From NCBI RefSeq assembly GCF_003287355.1, contig NZ_QMIM01000004.1, positions 1 through 64,000 on the forward strand: 64,000 bases of DNA. The letters are read 5' to 3'. Position 1 is the stretch's first letter. Every line of letters begins with the position of its first letter. The position numbers and the translations under genes were made by a program. The notes below the pieces were generated by a model. The model saw nothing but the letters and a program-made list of their open reading frames with translations, searched no databases and was not told the origin of the DNA. This stretch comes from Halorubrum sp. 48-1-W (GTDB lineage: Archaea > Halobacteriota > Halobacteria > Halobacteriales > Haloferacaceae). Below, piece after piece: positions 1 to 8,258 of the stretch.

Positions 1-110
1 CCTCCCCAGCCTCGTCGACCGGCCTCCGCGTCGCTCCGGCCGGTCGACTCCCTCGCGGGCGGTTCGCGCCCTCCGGGCGCTCACCGGCGCGCCACCGGGG
101 AGTGTGACAG
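1..110. repeat. GC-rich dispersed non-coding repeat, copy A (cut by window edge)
   Basis: No gene is seen here. The block shares short runs with the non-coding DNA at 23868-23990 and 53800-53868: CCTCCCCAGCCTCG near the left edge, then a CTCCCTCGCG-like run, a CCGGGCGCTC run and a final CGCGCCACCG-like run, in the same order as in the 23.9 kb copy. It lies just beyond the 3' end of the CopD-like gene. I infer a dispersed intergenic repeat family; the copies are imperfect and the left boundary is outside the window. Confidence 0.5.
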
Positions 111-117
111 GTCGATT

Positions 118-576
118 TCACACTCCGGTCGGATTCGCGAGCAGGCCGGCGGTGAGGATCAGCCCGACCGAGAGCCCGGCCGCCCCGTAGAAGAACGGCT
201 TCGCGTCGCGCGCGGGCTCCCGGAGCTTGCCGGCGTCGACCCCGTCGAGGAGCTTCCCGCTCGCGACCTCGACGAGCCCCGTGATCACGAACCAGAGCGC
301 GAGCATCGTGAGCACGAGGTGCCCCCGGCCGGTTCCCGTGAGCGTCTCGACGGTATACAGCGTCCCGGCCATGTGCCCGCCGGACGCGAGGAACGCGAGC
401 GCCGCGATCCGCGTGATCCACCGGAGCCGACCGACCACCGCAGCGAGCGCGTCGCCGCCGATGTCGCCACGGGTCGCCGGCGGTACGACCGCGAGCGCGA
501 CGAACAGCACGCTTCCCGTCCAGAGCACCGCGAACCCGACGTGTACGGACCACATGACCGCGTCGATGATCGACAT
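118..576 (-). CDS. CopD-like four-helix membrane protein
   Basis: This 152-residue protein is almost entirely hydrophobic and has about four membrane segments: residues 8-32, 50-72, 85-105 and 128-148. The N-terminal pattern (WSVHVGFAVLWTGSVLFVA) resembles the CopD/YcnJ-type membrane domain, in which intramembrane His residues are often linked to copper, although many haloarchaeal relatives have no known substrate. The start is the ATG at 576, with an ATTAAG TATA-like element about 26 bases upstream. It stands alone, divergent from the next gene. The fold is fairly clear; a copper role is only inferred from the family. Confidence 0.6.
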   Translation of the reverse strand: MSIIDAVMWSVHVGFAVLWTGSVLFVALAVVPPATRGDIGGDALAAVVGRLRWITRIAALAFLASGGHMAGTLYTVETLTGTGRGHLVLTMLALWFVITGLVEVASGKLLDGVDAGKLREPARDAKPFFYGAAGLSVGLILTAGLLANPTGV

Positions 577-611
577 GACCGATCGTGTGCCCGCGACGAC
601 TTAATCACAGC

Positions 612-657
612 GAGACCGACCCCGACCACCGCGGGAGACCGACCCCGACCACCGCGA
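612..657. repeat. 23-bp direct repeat, two copies
   Basis: Two adjacent copies beginning GAGACCGACCCCGACCACCG start at 612 and 635. They sit in the divergent spacer between the CopD-like gene and the helix-hairpin-helix gene and do not overlap the TATA element of either. Confidence 0.6.
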
Positions 658-756
658 CGAAACCCCACCCCTGACCGTCCGCGTTCGCTTTCGCTGTAGG
701 TCCTCGTTTGCGTCCGTCGCGGGCCTTTAAATATCGGGCACGTGTATCGGACCCTA

Positions 757-1407
757 ATGGCCCTGCTGAAGAAGATCAAGGAGAAGCTCGGGTTCGGAAG
801 CGACTCGTCCGACGACGAGAGCGGGGAGACGACGGTGACCGTCGAACGGAACACGGGCGAAAGCGAACCGGGCGACGGGAGCGAGACGGAGAGCGAACCC
901 GCCGGTACGGAAACCACCGGCGCCGTCGCCGAGGAGGCGGACGACGGAGACGAGGCGGAACTCACTGCGGAGGAGGCTACGGAAGCCGAAGCCATCGGGG
1001 ACGACGAGACCGCCGCCGCCGGGCTCGACGAGGACGAGGCCGACGCGCCCGACCCCACTGCCGAGGAATCGCTCGAGGAGGAGGGATCCGATGCCGACGA
1101 GGACGAGAACGCCGCCGACGTCGAGAGCGACGAGAGTAGCGACGACGAGGTCGAAGCGGACGAAGACGACGGGACCGAAGCGGACGAAGCCGACGGGACC
1201 GAAGCGGACGAAGCCGACGAGGAAGTCGACGGCGAGCCCGTCGACCGGCTCAAGGGCATCGGCCCGGCGTACGGCGAGCGGCTCGGGAAGATCGGGATCG
1301 AGACAGTCGAGGACCTCGCAGCCGCCGACCCCGCCGAGGTAGCCGAGGGCGCGAGCATCGGCGAGAAGCGCGCAGTCAAGTGGGTCGACCGCGCGAAGGA
1401 GTTCTGA
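757..1407 (+). CDS. Acidic protein with C-terminal helix-hairpin-helix domain
   Basis: This 216-residue protein starts with a short basic amphipathic segment (ALLKKIKEKLGFG). About 140 residues follow that are nearly all Asp, Glu, Ala, Gly and Ser, and it ends in a compact helix-hairpin-helix domain with the signature RLKGIGPAYGERLGKIGIET, of the kind that binds DNA non-specifically or mediates protein contacts. A 24-bp in-frame repeat encodes the DGTEADEA units. The ATG at 757 was preferred to 742 because TTTAAATAT lies about 28 bases upstream, giving a leaderless transcript. The aminotransferase gene follows 36 bases later on the same strand. The cellular role is unknown. Confidence 0.75.
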   Translation: MALLKKIKEKLGFGSDSSDDESGETTVTVERNTGESEPGDGSETESEPAGTETTGAVAEEADDGDEAELTAEEATEAEAIGDDETAAAGLDEDEADAPDPTAEESLEEEGSDADEDENAADVESDESSDDEVEADEDDGTEADEADGTEADEADEEVDGEPVDRLKGIGPAYGERLGKIGIETVEDLAAADPAEVAEGASIGEKRAVKWVDRAKEF

Positions 1408-1443
1408 GGTGACTCCCCGCGAGGATCCGGGCCGGCAGCGGCG

Positions 1444-2385
1444 ATGACCGACGGTCCGGACCGCCGGTACCACGTCGACGGCGAGATCGTGGCCGCGGAG
1501 TCGGCGACGGTCCACGTCGAGGACCGCGGGTTCCGTTACGGCGACGCAGCCCGCGAGACCGTGCGAGCCTACGGCGGACGCGTGTTCCGCTGGGACCGAC
1601 ACGCGGAGCGGCTGGCCCGAAGCTGTGAGGCGCTCTCGATCGACCACGGGCTGTCGGACGCGGAGCTGGGAGACCGGATCGACGAGACGCTCGCTGCGAA
1701 CGACCTGACGGACGCCGTCTGTGCGGTGTCGATCACGCGCGGCCGCCCGGCGGGCGGACCCGGTCGCGGGGAGCGCGCCGTCGACCGGTTCGATCCCCGG
1801 GTCGAGGGCGACCCGACGGTCGTCGTGACCGCCCGCCCGCTACCGATGGGCGGGGTCGGATCGGATCCGGCGTTCGACGCGCCGGCGACGCTCCAGACCG
1901 TCAAGACTCGAAAGACGTCGGACCGGGCGGTTCCGGCCGACGCGACGACCCACGCGCGGGTGAACGAGGTCCTCGCGCGGCTCGAACTCCGGGTGACGGG
2001 CGCGGACGAGGCGCTGTTGCTCGACGCCGACGGGCACGTCGCCGGCGGCGCGGACTCGACACTCTTTTTCGCCGACCGTGAGGGGCTCAAGACGCCCTCG
2101 CTCGACGGCCCGGTCGTCCCGCGGGTCGCTCGTTCCGAGGTGATCGACGTCGCCGAGGAGGAGGCGATCCCGGTCACGGAGGGGAGCTACACGCCGAGCG
2201 ACGTCCGCGAGGCCGACGAGGTCTTCCTCGCGAACGCGACGTGGGAGGTCCGGCCGGTTCGGGCGGTGGACGGGATCGCGGTCGACGGCGACGGGGCGGG
2301 CGTCGCCGGCCCGCTCACGACGCTGCTCTCGCGGCTGTTCGACCGGCGCGTGGAGACAGCGTGTTACGGCGACGAGCGGCCGTGA
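1444..2385 (+). CDS. Class IV aminotransferase, probable aminodeoxychorismate lyase (PabC-like)
   Basis: This 313-residue PLP enzyme of the class IV (D-amino acid/branched-chain aminotransferase, PabC) fold opens with the typical VDGE strand and the EDRGFRYGD motif near residue 27. The probable Schiff-base lysine is Lys154 in TVKTRKTS. The C-terminal half carries the cofactor-phosphate segment and the DEVFLANATWEVRPV motif seen in PabC and IlvE relatives. In haloarchaea the PabC-type member makes 4-aminobenzoate for folate-like cofactors. No pabA or pabB is visible in this window, so the lyase role is inferred and an amino-acid aminotransferase remains possible. Confidence 0.75.
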   Translation: MTDGPDRRYHVDGEIVAAESATVHVEDRGFRYGDAARETVRAYGGRVFRWDRHAERLARSCEALSIDHGLSDAELGDRIDETLAANDLTDAVCAVSITRGRPAGGPGRGERAVDRFDPRVEGDPTVVVTARPLPMGGVGSDPAFDAPATLQTVKTRKTSDRAVPADATTHARVNEVLARLELRVTGADEALLLDADGHVAGGADSTLFFADREGLKTPSLDGPVVPRVARSEVIDVAEEEAIPVTEGSYTPSDVREADEVFLANATWEVRPVRAVDGIAVDGDGAGVAGPLTTLLSRLFDRRVETACYGDERP

Positions 2386-2446
2386 GTGCCGGACGCGTAC
2401 CGCGTCTGGACCATAGGACTATCCGACTCGAGCCCGTAGTTCATGT

Positions 2447-3046
2447 ATGGCAGACGACAAGAGCGGCCGAGACAAACAGGCCCACGACGAGGAGCGACGC
2501 CAGCGCGAGCGCGAGATCGCCGCGGAGTTGGAACGCGGCGACGAGGCCGAGCCGGAGGTCGACGCCTCCGAGCTCGCCTACTTCGAGACCGAACTCGAAC
2601 CGGTGGCGTTCCCGGCCACCGGGGCGGAGATCGTCTCGACGGTCGGCGATCGCGAGATCGAGTCGGCCCTCGGCACCCACGCGATCGCGGAGCTCCTCCC
2701 GGACGCGGAGGTGGAGACGTTCGACTCGCCGGCCGATGTCGGGGCGCGGATACGGCGCCCGACCGTCGCCATGGCGATGAAACGGGTCGTGGAGGCGGCC
2801 GACGACTTCCCGGACGCGGAGCTGGGAACGTCACAGCGCGACGCCTACGAGCGGACGTTCCGTGAGCTCGCGGCCATCGACGTCGTCGACGAGGACGAGG
2901 GCATCCGGGTCGTCGCCGACTGGATCGTCGAGCGGATCCGCGATACGGGTAAGATCCCCGGCTCCCGGGACGTCCGACGGCGGGCGGCGAAGTTCTGCCG
3001 GGCGAACGGGTACGAGGTCCGCAACGACGAGTGGCTGGGGATCTGA
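2447..3046 (+). CDS. Uncharacterised acidic haloarchaeal protein, DUF5789-like
   Basis: This 199-residue soluble protein begins with a highly charged Lys/Arg/Glu stretch (residues 1-45). A region with a FPATGAEIVSTVGDREIE pattern follows, then a second conserved-looking section ending in SRDVRRRAAKFCRANGYEV. The first half recalls the small haloarchaeal DUF5789 proteins, but I cannot confirm membership. It has no signal peptide or membrane segment and only one Cys. It follows the aminotransferase by 61 bases on the same strand. No function is proposed. Confidence 0.7.
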   Translation: MADDKSGRDKQAHDEERRQREREIAAELERGDEAEPEVDASELAYFETELEPVAFPATGAEIVSTVGDREIESALGTHAIAELLPDAEVETFDSPADVGARIRRPTVAMAMKRVVEAADDFPDAELGTSQRDAYERTFRELAAIDVVDEDEGIRVVADWIVERIRDTGKIPGSRDVRRRAAKFCRANGYEVRNDEWLGI

Positions 3047-3059
3047 ACGCTTTCGACCG

Positions 3060-3111
3060 ACGCGCAACGTTCGAATTCGACGCGGACGCGCAACGTTCAA
3101 ATCCGACGCAG
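3060..3111. repeat. 26-bp tandem repeat, two copies, forming the next gene's promoter
   Basis: Copies at 3060-3085 and 3086-3111 both begin ACGCGCAACGTTC and differ at a few positions. The second copy reads TTCAAATCC about 27 bases before the Rieske start, where a TATA element is expected, while the first reads TTCGAATTC. A duplicated promoter half is one explanation. Confidence 0.7.
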
Positions 3112-3124
3112 GCTACCGGTTCGT

Positions 3125-3592
3125 ATGGACGCGGACCGGCGGATCGCCGCCCTCGACGAGGTGCCGGAGGACAGCACGCTTCTCGTGACGCTCCGTCCGG
3201 TCGACCCCGACTCGGTCGCGGAAAGCGAGGGCGACGTGGGCGTGGACGACGACGGCGTGGAGGCCGAGGCGGTCCTGCTCCGGCTCGACGGCGACGTCTC
3301 GGCGTTCCGAAACTACTGTCAACACTGGACCGACGTGCGCCTCGACAAGGACGGCGGCGCGTTCGTCCGGAACGGGGAGGTGTTCTGTCAGAAACACGGC
3401 GCGACCTTCGAGGGCGACACCGGCTACTGTAACTTCGGGCCCTGTGAGGGTGCCTTCCTCGAACGCGTCGACGTGGCGGTCGACGGCGACACGGTGTACC
3501 TCGCGGACGACGCCTACGAGTTCGTCCGGCGCGGTCCGAGCCGGCGGGACGACGACGGCGGCGACTCGCGGATCGACTTCACCGGGAACTGA
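3125..3592 (+). CDS. Rieske [2Fe-2S] domain protein
   Basis: This 155-residue soluble protein is built around a Rieske domain. The cluster ligands are visible as Cys65-x-His67 and Cys88-x-x-His91 (YCQHWT and FCQKHG), and a further Cys102/Cys107 pair lies in the YCNFGPCEG motif. It lacks a membrane anchor and a Tat signal, so it is a cytoplasmic Rieske-type ferredoxin and not a bc1 subunit. It probably shuttles electrons to an oxygenase or reductase, but no partner gene is adjacent. The ATG at 3125 has a TATA-like element about 27 bases upstream in the second copy of the 26-bp repeat. Confidence 0.88.
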   Translation: MDADRRIAALDEVPEDSTLLVTLRPVDPDSVAESEGDVGVDDDGVEAEAVLLRLDGDVSAFRNYCQHWTDVRLDKDGGAFVRNGEVFCQKHGATFEGDTGYCNFGPCEGAFLERVDVAVDGDTVYLADDAYEFVRRGPSRRDDDGGDSRIDFTGN

Positions 3593-3614
3593 GCCGGGAC
3601 GGGCGGGCCGTCAG

Positions 3615-4055
3615 TCAAAAGCGCGTACGGCCGCCGCCGGCGTCCTCCCTGCCGAGCGCCTTCTTGAGGAAGTTCATCCAGCGTTTCCGGTCCGCAGCTT
3701 CCTGGCGTTTCGCCTCCGTCTCGGGGTCGGGCGCGTTCAACCCCTCCAGCGCCTCTAGCGCGCGGTCGATCCCGATGATCGACGCCGCCAGCTCCTCGCC
3801 GCGCTCGTAGCTCACCTCGTTCTCCTCGATCCGTTCGAGCCGCTCCAGCCGCTCCCTGCGGAGGTTCCGTTTCGCGCGCTCGACGCGGTCGCGCTCTCCC
3901 GGCGGGACCGTCTCGCGACGCTTGATCTCGAAGACGAACGACTGGAGGTCGATCGGCTCCCCCTGGACCTCGATCTCCTCGGGAATGTCCGCGCCGATCG
4001 TGGCCGCCTCGCGCTCGACGCGCTCGAGGAGCCCCTTCCGCTCGTACTCTCTCAC
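3615..4055 (-). CDS. DUF5788 family protein
   Basis: This 146-residue, Arg/Glu-rich, mainly helical protein matches my recollection of the haloarchaeal DUF5788 family: REYERKGLLERVE at the start, IEVQGEPIDLQSFVFEIKRR in the middle and RKRWMNFLKKALG near the end. The reading frame stays open much further upstream (to 4901), but that part lies opposite a glycosyltransferase gene. The GTG at 4055 was chosen because CAAATACG lies about 26 bases upstream on this strand. The function is unknown; the charged coiled-coil character suggests a protein-binding role. Confidence 0.75.
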   Translation of the reverse strand: MREYERKGLLERVEREAATIGADIPEEIEVQGEPIDLQSFVFEIKRRETVPPGERDRVERAKRNLRRERLERLERIEENEVSYERGEELAASIIGIDRALEALEGLNAPDPETEAKRQEAADRKRWMNFLKKALGREDAGGGRTRF

Positions 4056-4178
4056 GTCCCGCCGGTACGGACCGATCGTATTTGCCTGCTTCGTTCGGCC
4101 GGATCGTGACGGGATCGGGGGACGGCGGACGGACGGGTAGACACGGTTATCTCCCCCGGGCGCATCTGGAAGGTCGAT

Positions 4179-5807
4179 ATGTATCTTCGGGGGACTTTCA
4201 CGTGGCAGATAATGTCGGTTCTGGTACTGATCGCGGTCGCCGTCCTCGGACTGGCGCTGTTGCTTCCCCCGGAGCTTCTCGTCCTCGTCGTCGCGGTCGG
4301 CGCGATGGCGCTCGTGTACTTCAGCGGGGCGGTGTACCTGCTCGGTCGCCCGGAATGGCTCCCGGAACGGTTCGATCGGGTCCCGATCGTCCTCGGTATC
4401 GGCTTCCCGCTCGTCGTCGTCGGGGTCGTGGGGTACCACTTCCGGGCGCTCCTGACGCCGATCGCCGTGGTGTTCATGCTCGGCTTGCTCTTCGTCTTCC
4501 TCTACTACTGGCTCGTGGTGCCGCTCGCGCTGTTCCAGAAGGTCCGCCACCAGAGCGTCACCCCCGAACCGGCCGCGTGGCCGGCGGTGACGGTGTTGGT
4601 CCCCGCCTACAACGAGGAACACTACGTCGGGAGGTGTCTCCGGTCGATCCACGCCTCGACGTATCCCGGGGTCCTCTCCGTCGTCGTCGTCGACGACGGG
4701 AGCACGGACGGAACGTACGCGGAGGCGTGCGCGGAGGCCGGCGAGGAGACGCGAGTGATACGGACGGCGAACGGCGGGAAACACGCGGCGTTGAACGCCG
4801 CGCTCGAGCACACCGAAACCGAGCTCGTCGTCTCCGTCGACGCCGACTCGACGGTCCACCCCGACGCGATCACGGAGCTGGTCCGGGACTTCGAGCGCCA
4901 CGACGGCGTCGGCGCGATCGCCGGCAACGTCAAGGTGGACAACCGCGGATCGCTAGTGGCGAACCTCCAGGCGCTGGAGTACGTCGTCGGGATCAACACG
5001 TTCCGGCGTGCGTTCGACCTCTTCGGGGCCGTCACCGTCGTCCCCGGCTCGCTCGGGGCGTTCCGTCGCGACGTTCTCGACGAAGTTCACGGGTACAGCG
5101 CCGACACCGTGACCGAGGACTTCGATCTGACGATCGAGATCCTCAAGCGGGGGTACGCGATCCACGCCAGCGAGGCGATCGTGTACACCGAGGGCCCCGA
5201 CACCTGGCGGGACCTCTACGCCCAGCGCCGCCGCTGGTTCCAGGGGAACCTCCAGACCGTGCTCAAACACCGGGAGGTGTTCGTCGACTCCCGGTTCGGG
5301 GTCCTCCACCGGGTGGCGTTCCCGTACATCTTCCTCTCGATGTCCGCGCTTCCACTGCTCGGCCTCCTCGTGTTGGTGCTCATCGTCTCTTCGGTCTTCG
5401 TCGGCGGGAGCGGACTCCTGTTGCAGCTGGCGGTCTTCTTCGTTCTCCTCCAGGTGCTCCTGTCCGCGCTTGCGATCCAGATCGAAGGCGAAGACCTCCG
5501 GCTCGCGGTCCTCGCGCCGTTCTCGCTTTTCGGGTACAAGCAGTTTCAGGACGTCGTGTTGCTCCGGAGCCTCTACGCGCTCTGGTCCGACCGCGGCGGC
5601 GCCACCGAGTGGCTGAAACCGACGCGCGTCAGACAGCGGGCGACGGACGGCGCCGGCGTGCCGGTTCCGATCGCCGGACCCGGTTCGGCAAACAGGGCGA
5701 TCGCTTCGGCGTCGGAACGCGATTCCGGCCCCACCTCCGAGGCGGACGTCGACCCGCTCGGCGTCTCCGAGATGGACGTCGACCCGCTCGGCATCTCCGA
5801 GGAGTGA
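4179..5807 (+). CDS. Membrane GT2 glycosyltransferase, polysaccharide synthase type
   Basis: This 542-residue enzyme has N-terminal membrane helices (about 12-50 and 68-115), a cytoplasmic GT-A domain and further helices from about 370 to 450. The processive GT2 motifs are present: Asp172-Asp173 in the first sugar-nucleotide site, Asp221-Ala-Asp223, the TED motif at 312-314 and QRRRW at 349-353. This matches the PgaC/HasA/cellulose-synthase type, which polymerises a sugar while moving it across the membrane. The acceptor sugar cannot be read from the sequence. The C-terminus carries a duplicated VDPLG(V/I)SE unit. The ATG at 4179 has TTATC about 30 bases upstream. Confidence 0.88.
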   Translation: MYLRGTFTWQIMSVLVLIAVAVLGLALLLPPELLVLVVAVGAMALVYFSGAVYLLGRPEWLPERFDRVPIVLGIGFPLVVVGVVGYHFRALLTPIAVVFMLGLLFVFLYYWLVVPLALFQKVRHQSVTPEPAAWPAVTVLVPAYNEEHYVGRCLRSIHASTYPGVLSVVVVDDGSTDGTYAEACAEAGEETRVIRTANGGKHAALNAALEHTETELVVSVDADSTVHPDAITELVRDFERHDGVGAIAGNVKVDNRGSLVANLQALEYVVGINTFRRAFDLFGAVTVVPGSLGAFRRDVLDEVHGYSADTVTEDFDLTIEILKRGYAIHASEAIVYTEGPDTWRDLYAQRRRWFQGNLQTVLKHREVFVDSRFGVLHRVAFPYIFLSMSALPLLGLLVLVLIVSSVFVGGSGLLLQLAVFFVLLQVLLSALAIQIEGEDLRLAVLAPFSLFGYKQFQDVVLLRSLYALWSDRGGATEWLKPTRVRQRATDGAGVPVPIAGPGSANRAIASASERDSGPTSEADVDPLGVSEMDVDPLGISEE

Positions 5808-5870
5808 CGACGGTAATGTCGGCCCGGTTCGGAGGGACGCCGTTAACCGGATCGGCGCGCAACCGGGGGC

Positions 5871-6698
5871 ATGGAACCGCTCGAAACCGAACTCGCCCGC
5901 GCCCGCGAGCTCGACGTCGGCGACCTGGCCGACGCGATCGAGTCGATCGGCTTCGAGTGTACGCGCTGTGGCGGCTGTTGTACGGGGTACGCGCCGGACG
6001 AGCCGGGGGGCGCACCCGCCGATGGCGCGAACGGTAGCGACGGCGAGGGAGGCGACGACGGCGACGACGGCGAGGAAGGCGACGACGGCGAGGGAGGCGA
6101 CGACGGCGACGACGGCGACGTGGGCGAACCCGCCCGCGAACCGCACACCGCGACGGTCTTCCCCGACGAGGTCCGGGCGGTGGCCGACGCCGCCGAGGAC
6201 GCCTTCGGCGAGGCGTACGACTGGCGTGACGTGGCCCGCCCCATGCCGTACGGGCTCGTCGCGAGCGAGGACGGCGAACCGGTCGGCGAGACCTTCGAGT
6301 GGGCGCTCGCGACCGACGACTGCGGCGACTGTACCTTCTACGAGGAGACGGACGGCAGTGGGGCGTGTACGGTCCACGACTCCCGGCCGCTGATCTGCCG
6401 GACCTACCCCTTCAGCGTCGCGCTCGGCGGGACGAGCCAGCCGATGGGCGAGGCGGTCGACGGCGAGGGGATGGTCCGGGCCCACGAGTGTGAGGGGCTC
6501 GGCAGGGACATCTCCCGGACGGACGCCGAGGCGCTGGCGGCGGCGCTCAGAGAGCGGGCGGTCCGCGAGCTGGAGGAGGCGATCGCGGTGCGTGACGGCT
6601 ACGATCCGACCGCCGTCGACCGGGCCGACGGCGACGTCGTCGTCTTCGACTCCGAGGGGCCGAAGAACGCGGACGGGGCGCCGATCGACGGGGAGTGA
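5871..6698 (+). CDS. YkgJ-family cysteine-cluster protein with acidic insertion
   Basis: This 275-residue protein carries the CxxCxxCC motif of the YkgJ/zinc-iron-chelating family at Cys30, Cys33, Cys36 and Cys37, with partner cysteines later in CTFYEE, CTVHDSRPLICRTYP and HECEG. These ligands probably bind a metal or Fe-S centre. Between residues 46 and 87 the family fold is interrupted by Gly/Asp/Glu repeats encoded by a GC-rich in-frame minisatellite (about 6008-6125). The ATG at 5871 has GTTAACC about 27 bases upstream. The biochemical role of the family is not settled. Confidence 0.82.
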   Translation: MEPLETELARARELDVGDLADAIESIGFECTRCGGCCTGYAPDEPGGAPADGANGSDGEGGDDGDDGEEGDDGEGGDDGDDGDVGEPAREPHTATVFPDEVRAVADAAEDAFGEAYDWRDVARPMPYGLVASEDGEPVGETFEWALATDDCGDCTFYEETDGSGACTVHDSRPLICRTYPFSVALGGTSQPMGEAVDGEGMVRAHECEGLGRDISRTDAEALAAALRERAVRELEEAIAVRDGYDPTAVDRADGDVVVFDSEGPKNADGAPIDGE

Positions 6699-6725
6699 CG
6701 ACGGCCCCGACCGCGTCAGGCCGTC

Positions 6726-7634
6726 TCACACCGCGTCAAGCGCCGCGTCGACGTCGGCCGCGATCGCCTCGCGGGCCGCCTCGTCCGGGAGCGTCAGCGG
6801 CGGACGGACGGCCGGGTTGGGGACGAACCCGCGGTGGGCGGCCGCGACCTTGGTCGCGGGTGCGAAGCCGTGGTCCGCACACCGGTCGAAGAGCGGGGCG
6901 ATCCCACGCCGGTGGAGCGCCAATGCGCGGTCGTCGTCGCCGGCGCGGATCGCTTCGCCGAGCGCGACGAACACCTCGGGGATCACCTGCGAGAGGGCGT
7001 GAATCCCGCCGTCGACGCCGAGGGAGGTGCTCGGGTACAGCTGGGAGTCGAATCCCTGGAAGACGGTGAAGGAGTCCGGCGTCGCGCGGATCTTCGCGTC
7101 GAGCGACGAGAGGTCGCCGCTCGTGTCTTTCATGCCCACGACGGCGTCGTGCTCGGTCGCGAGCTCCCCCACCACGCCGGGGTCGATCGACTCGCCGACC
7201 GTCGACGGGATGTCGTATAAGAAGAGCGGGAGCGGCGACCCGTCCGCGACGGCCTCGAGGAACGCCAGCTGGCCCTCCGGCGCGGTCGAGGTGTGGTAGT
7301 ACGGGAGCGTCACGAGGCCCGCGTCGGCGCCGACCTCGCGGGCGACCGAGAGCCGTTCGCGCACGCTCGGGACGGTCGTGTCGGCCACGCCCGCGATCAC
7401 GGGAACCCGGCCGTCGACGGCCTCGGCGACCGTCTCGACGACGGTTCGGTACTCCGCGTCGGAGAGGCTGGCGAACTCCCCGGTCGTCCCGCAGGGGACC
7501 ATCCCATCCAGGCCGGCGTCGACGAGCGTCCCGGCGTGGCTCGCGAGCGTGTCGGCGTCGACGTCGCCGTCGGCGTCGAACGGCGTCACGATCGGGGGCG
7601 AGACGGCTCCGTGGCGGAACTCCAGTTCGGTCAT
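6726..7634 (-). CDS. DapA/NAL-family aldolase
   Basis: This 302-residue TIM-barrel enzyme of the dihydrodipicolinate synthase/N-acetylneuraminate lyase superfamily shows the substrate carboxylate motif GTTGE near residue 50, the catalytic Tyr in LYDIPS near 140 and the Schiff-base Lys in GMKDTSG near 168. Family members condense or cleave pyruvate with an aldehyde, as in lysine synthesis or 2-keto-3-deoxygluconate cleavage. No lysine or sugar-acid genes are adjacent, so the substrate is open and dapA is not assigned. The gene is alone and convergent with its left neighbour. Confidence 0.85.
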   Translation of the reverse strand: MTELEFRHGAVSPPIVTPFDADGDVDADTLASHAGTLVDAGLDGMVPCGTTGEFASLSDAEYRTVVETVAEAVDGRVPVIAGVADTTVPSVRERLSVAREVGADAGLVTLPYYHTSTAPEGQLAFLEAVADGSPLPLFLYDIPSTVGESIDPGVVGELATEHDAVVGMKDTSGDLSSLDAKIRATPDSFTVFQGFDSQLYPSTSLGVDGGIHALSQVIPEVFVALGEAIRAGDDDRALALHRRGIAPLFDRCADHGFAPATKVAAAHRGFVPNPAVRPPLTLPDEAAREAIAADVDAALDAV

Positions 7635-7799
7635 GGAACGCGGTTCGACGGGGCGTCACAAAGGCGTTCGTCCCCTGGCGGCGGTTGCCGGGAGTGGGGC
7701 GGGCCGAGGAGCGACCGGACCACAGCGGACGGTCGCGGGCACGACTCGGCGGCGGTACAACTATGGTAACCCGTCTCGACGGATCGACCGGAGTATATC

Positions 7800-8207
7800 A
7801 TGGAAATCTCCGAGAAGCTCCTTTGTCTGTTCAGTGCCGAACTCCGGGAGGAGAACGGCGAGTACGTCGTAGAAGTACCGCGCCGCGAGGTGGACACCGG
7901 CTCGTTGGAGCCGGGCGAGACCTACCGCGTCGCGCTCATCGAGCGGGACGGGACCGACAGCGGGCCCGTCGACCGCGACGAGACGAGCACGTCGGCCGAC
8001 AACGGCCCGCAGCCGCCGGTCGAACCCGGCGAGATGCGGTACGTCGAGATCGAGGACCTCGGCAAGCAGGGCGACGGGATCGCCCGCGTCGAGCGCGGCT
8101 ACGTGATCATCGTCCCCGGCACGGAGGTCGGCGAGCGCGTGAAGATCGAGGTGACGGAAGTGAAATCGAACTTCGCGGTCGGCGAAGTGATCGACGAGGA
8201 CGTCTAG
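7800..8207 (+). CDS. TRAM domain protein
   Basis: This 135-residue protein has an N-terminal segment of about 50 residues, a short polar linker, and a C-terminal TRAM domain (residues 78-135) with the typical EIEDLGKQGDGIARVERGY start and a final VKSNFAVGEVI strand. Free-standing TRAM proteins in archaea bind RNA and are thought to act as RNA chaperones. The ATG follows directly after AGTATATC; a clear TATA element at -26 is less obvious than for most neighbours. Confidence 0.88.
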   Translation: MEISEKLLCLFSAELREENGEYVVEVPRREVDTGSLEPGETYRVALIERDGTDSGPVDRDETSTSADNGPQPPVEPGEMRYVEIEDLGKQGDGIARVERGYVIIVPGTEVGERVKIEVTEVKSNFAVGEVIDEDV

Positions 8208-8258
8208 GCGGGCCGACGAACGCGGTCCGCGGGATCCGCCCGTCCACGGTCCGCGGGA

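Noticed and set aside
4056-4901. Upstream extension of the DUF5788 frame
   Set aside because: It lies opposite the GT2 gene; the GTG at 4055 has a TATA element at the right distance and begins the family-like region.
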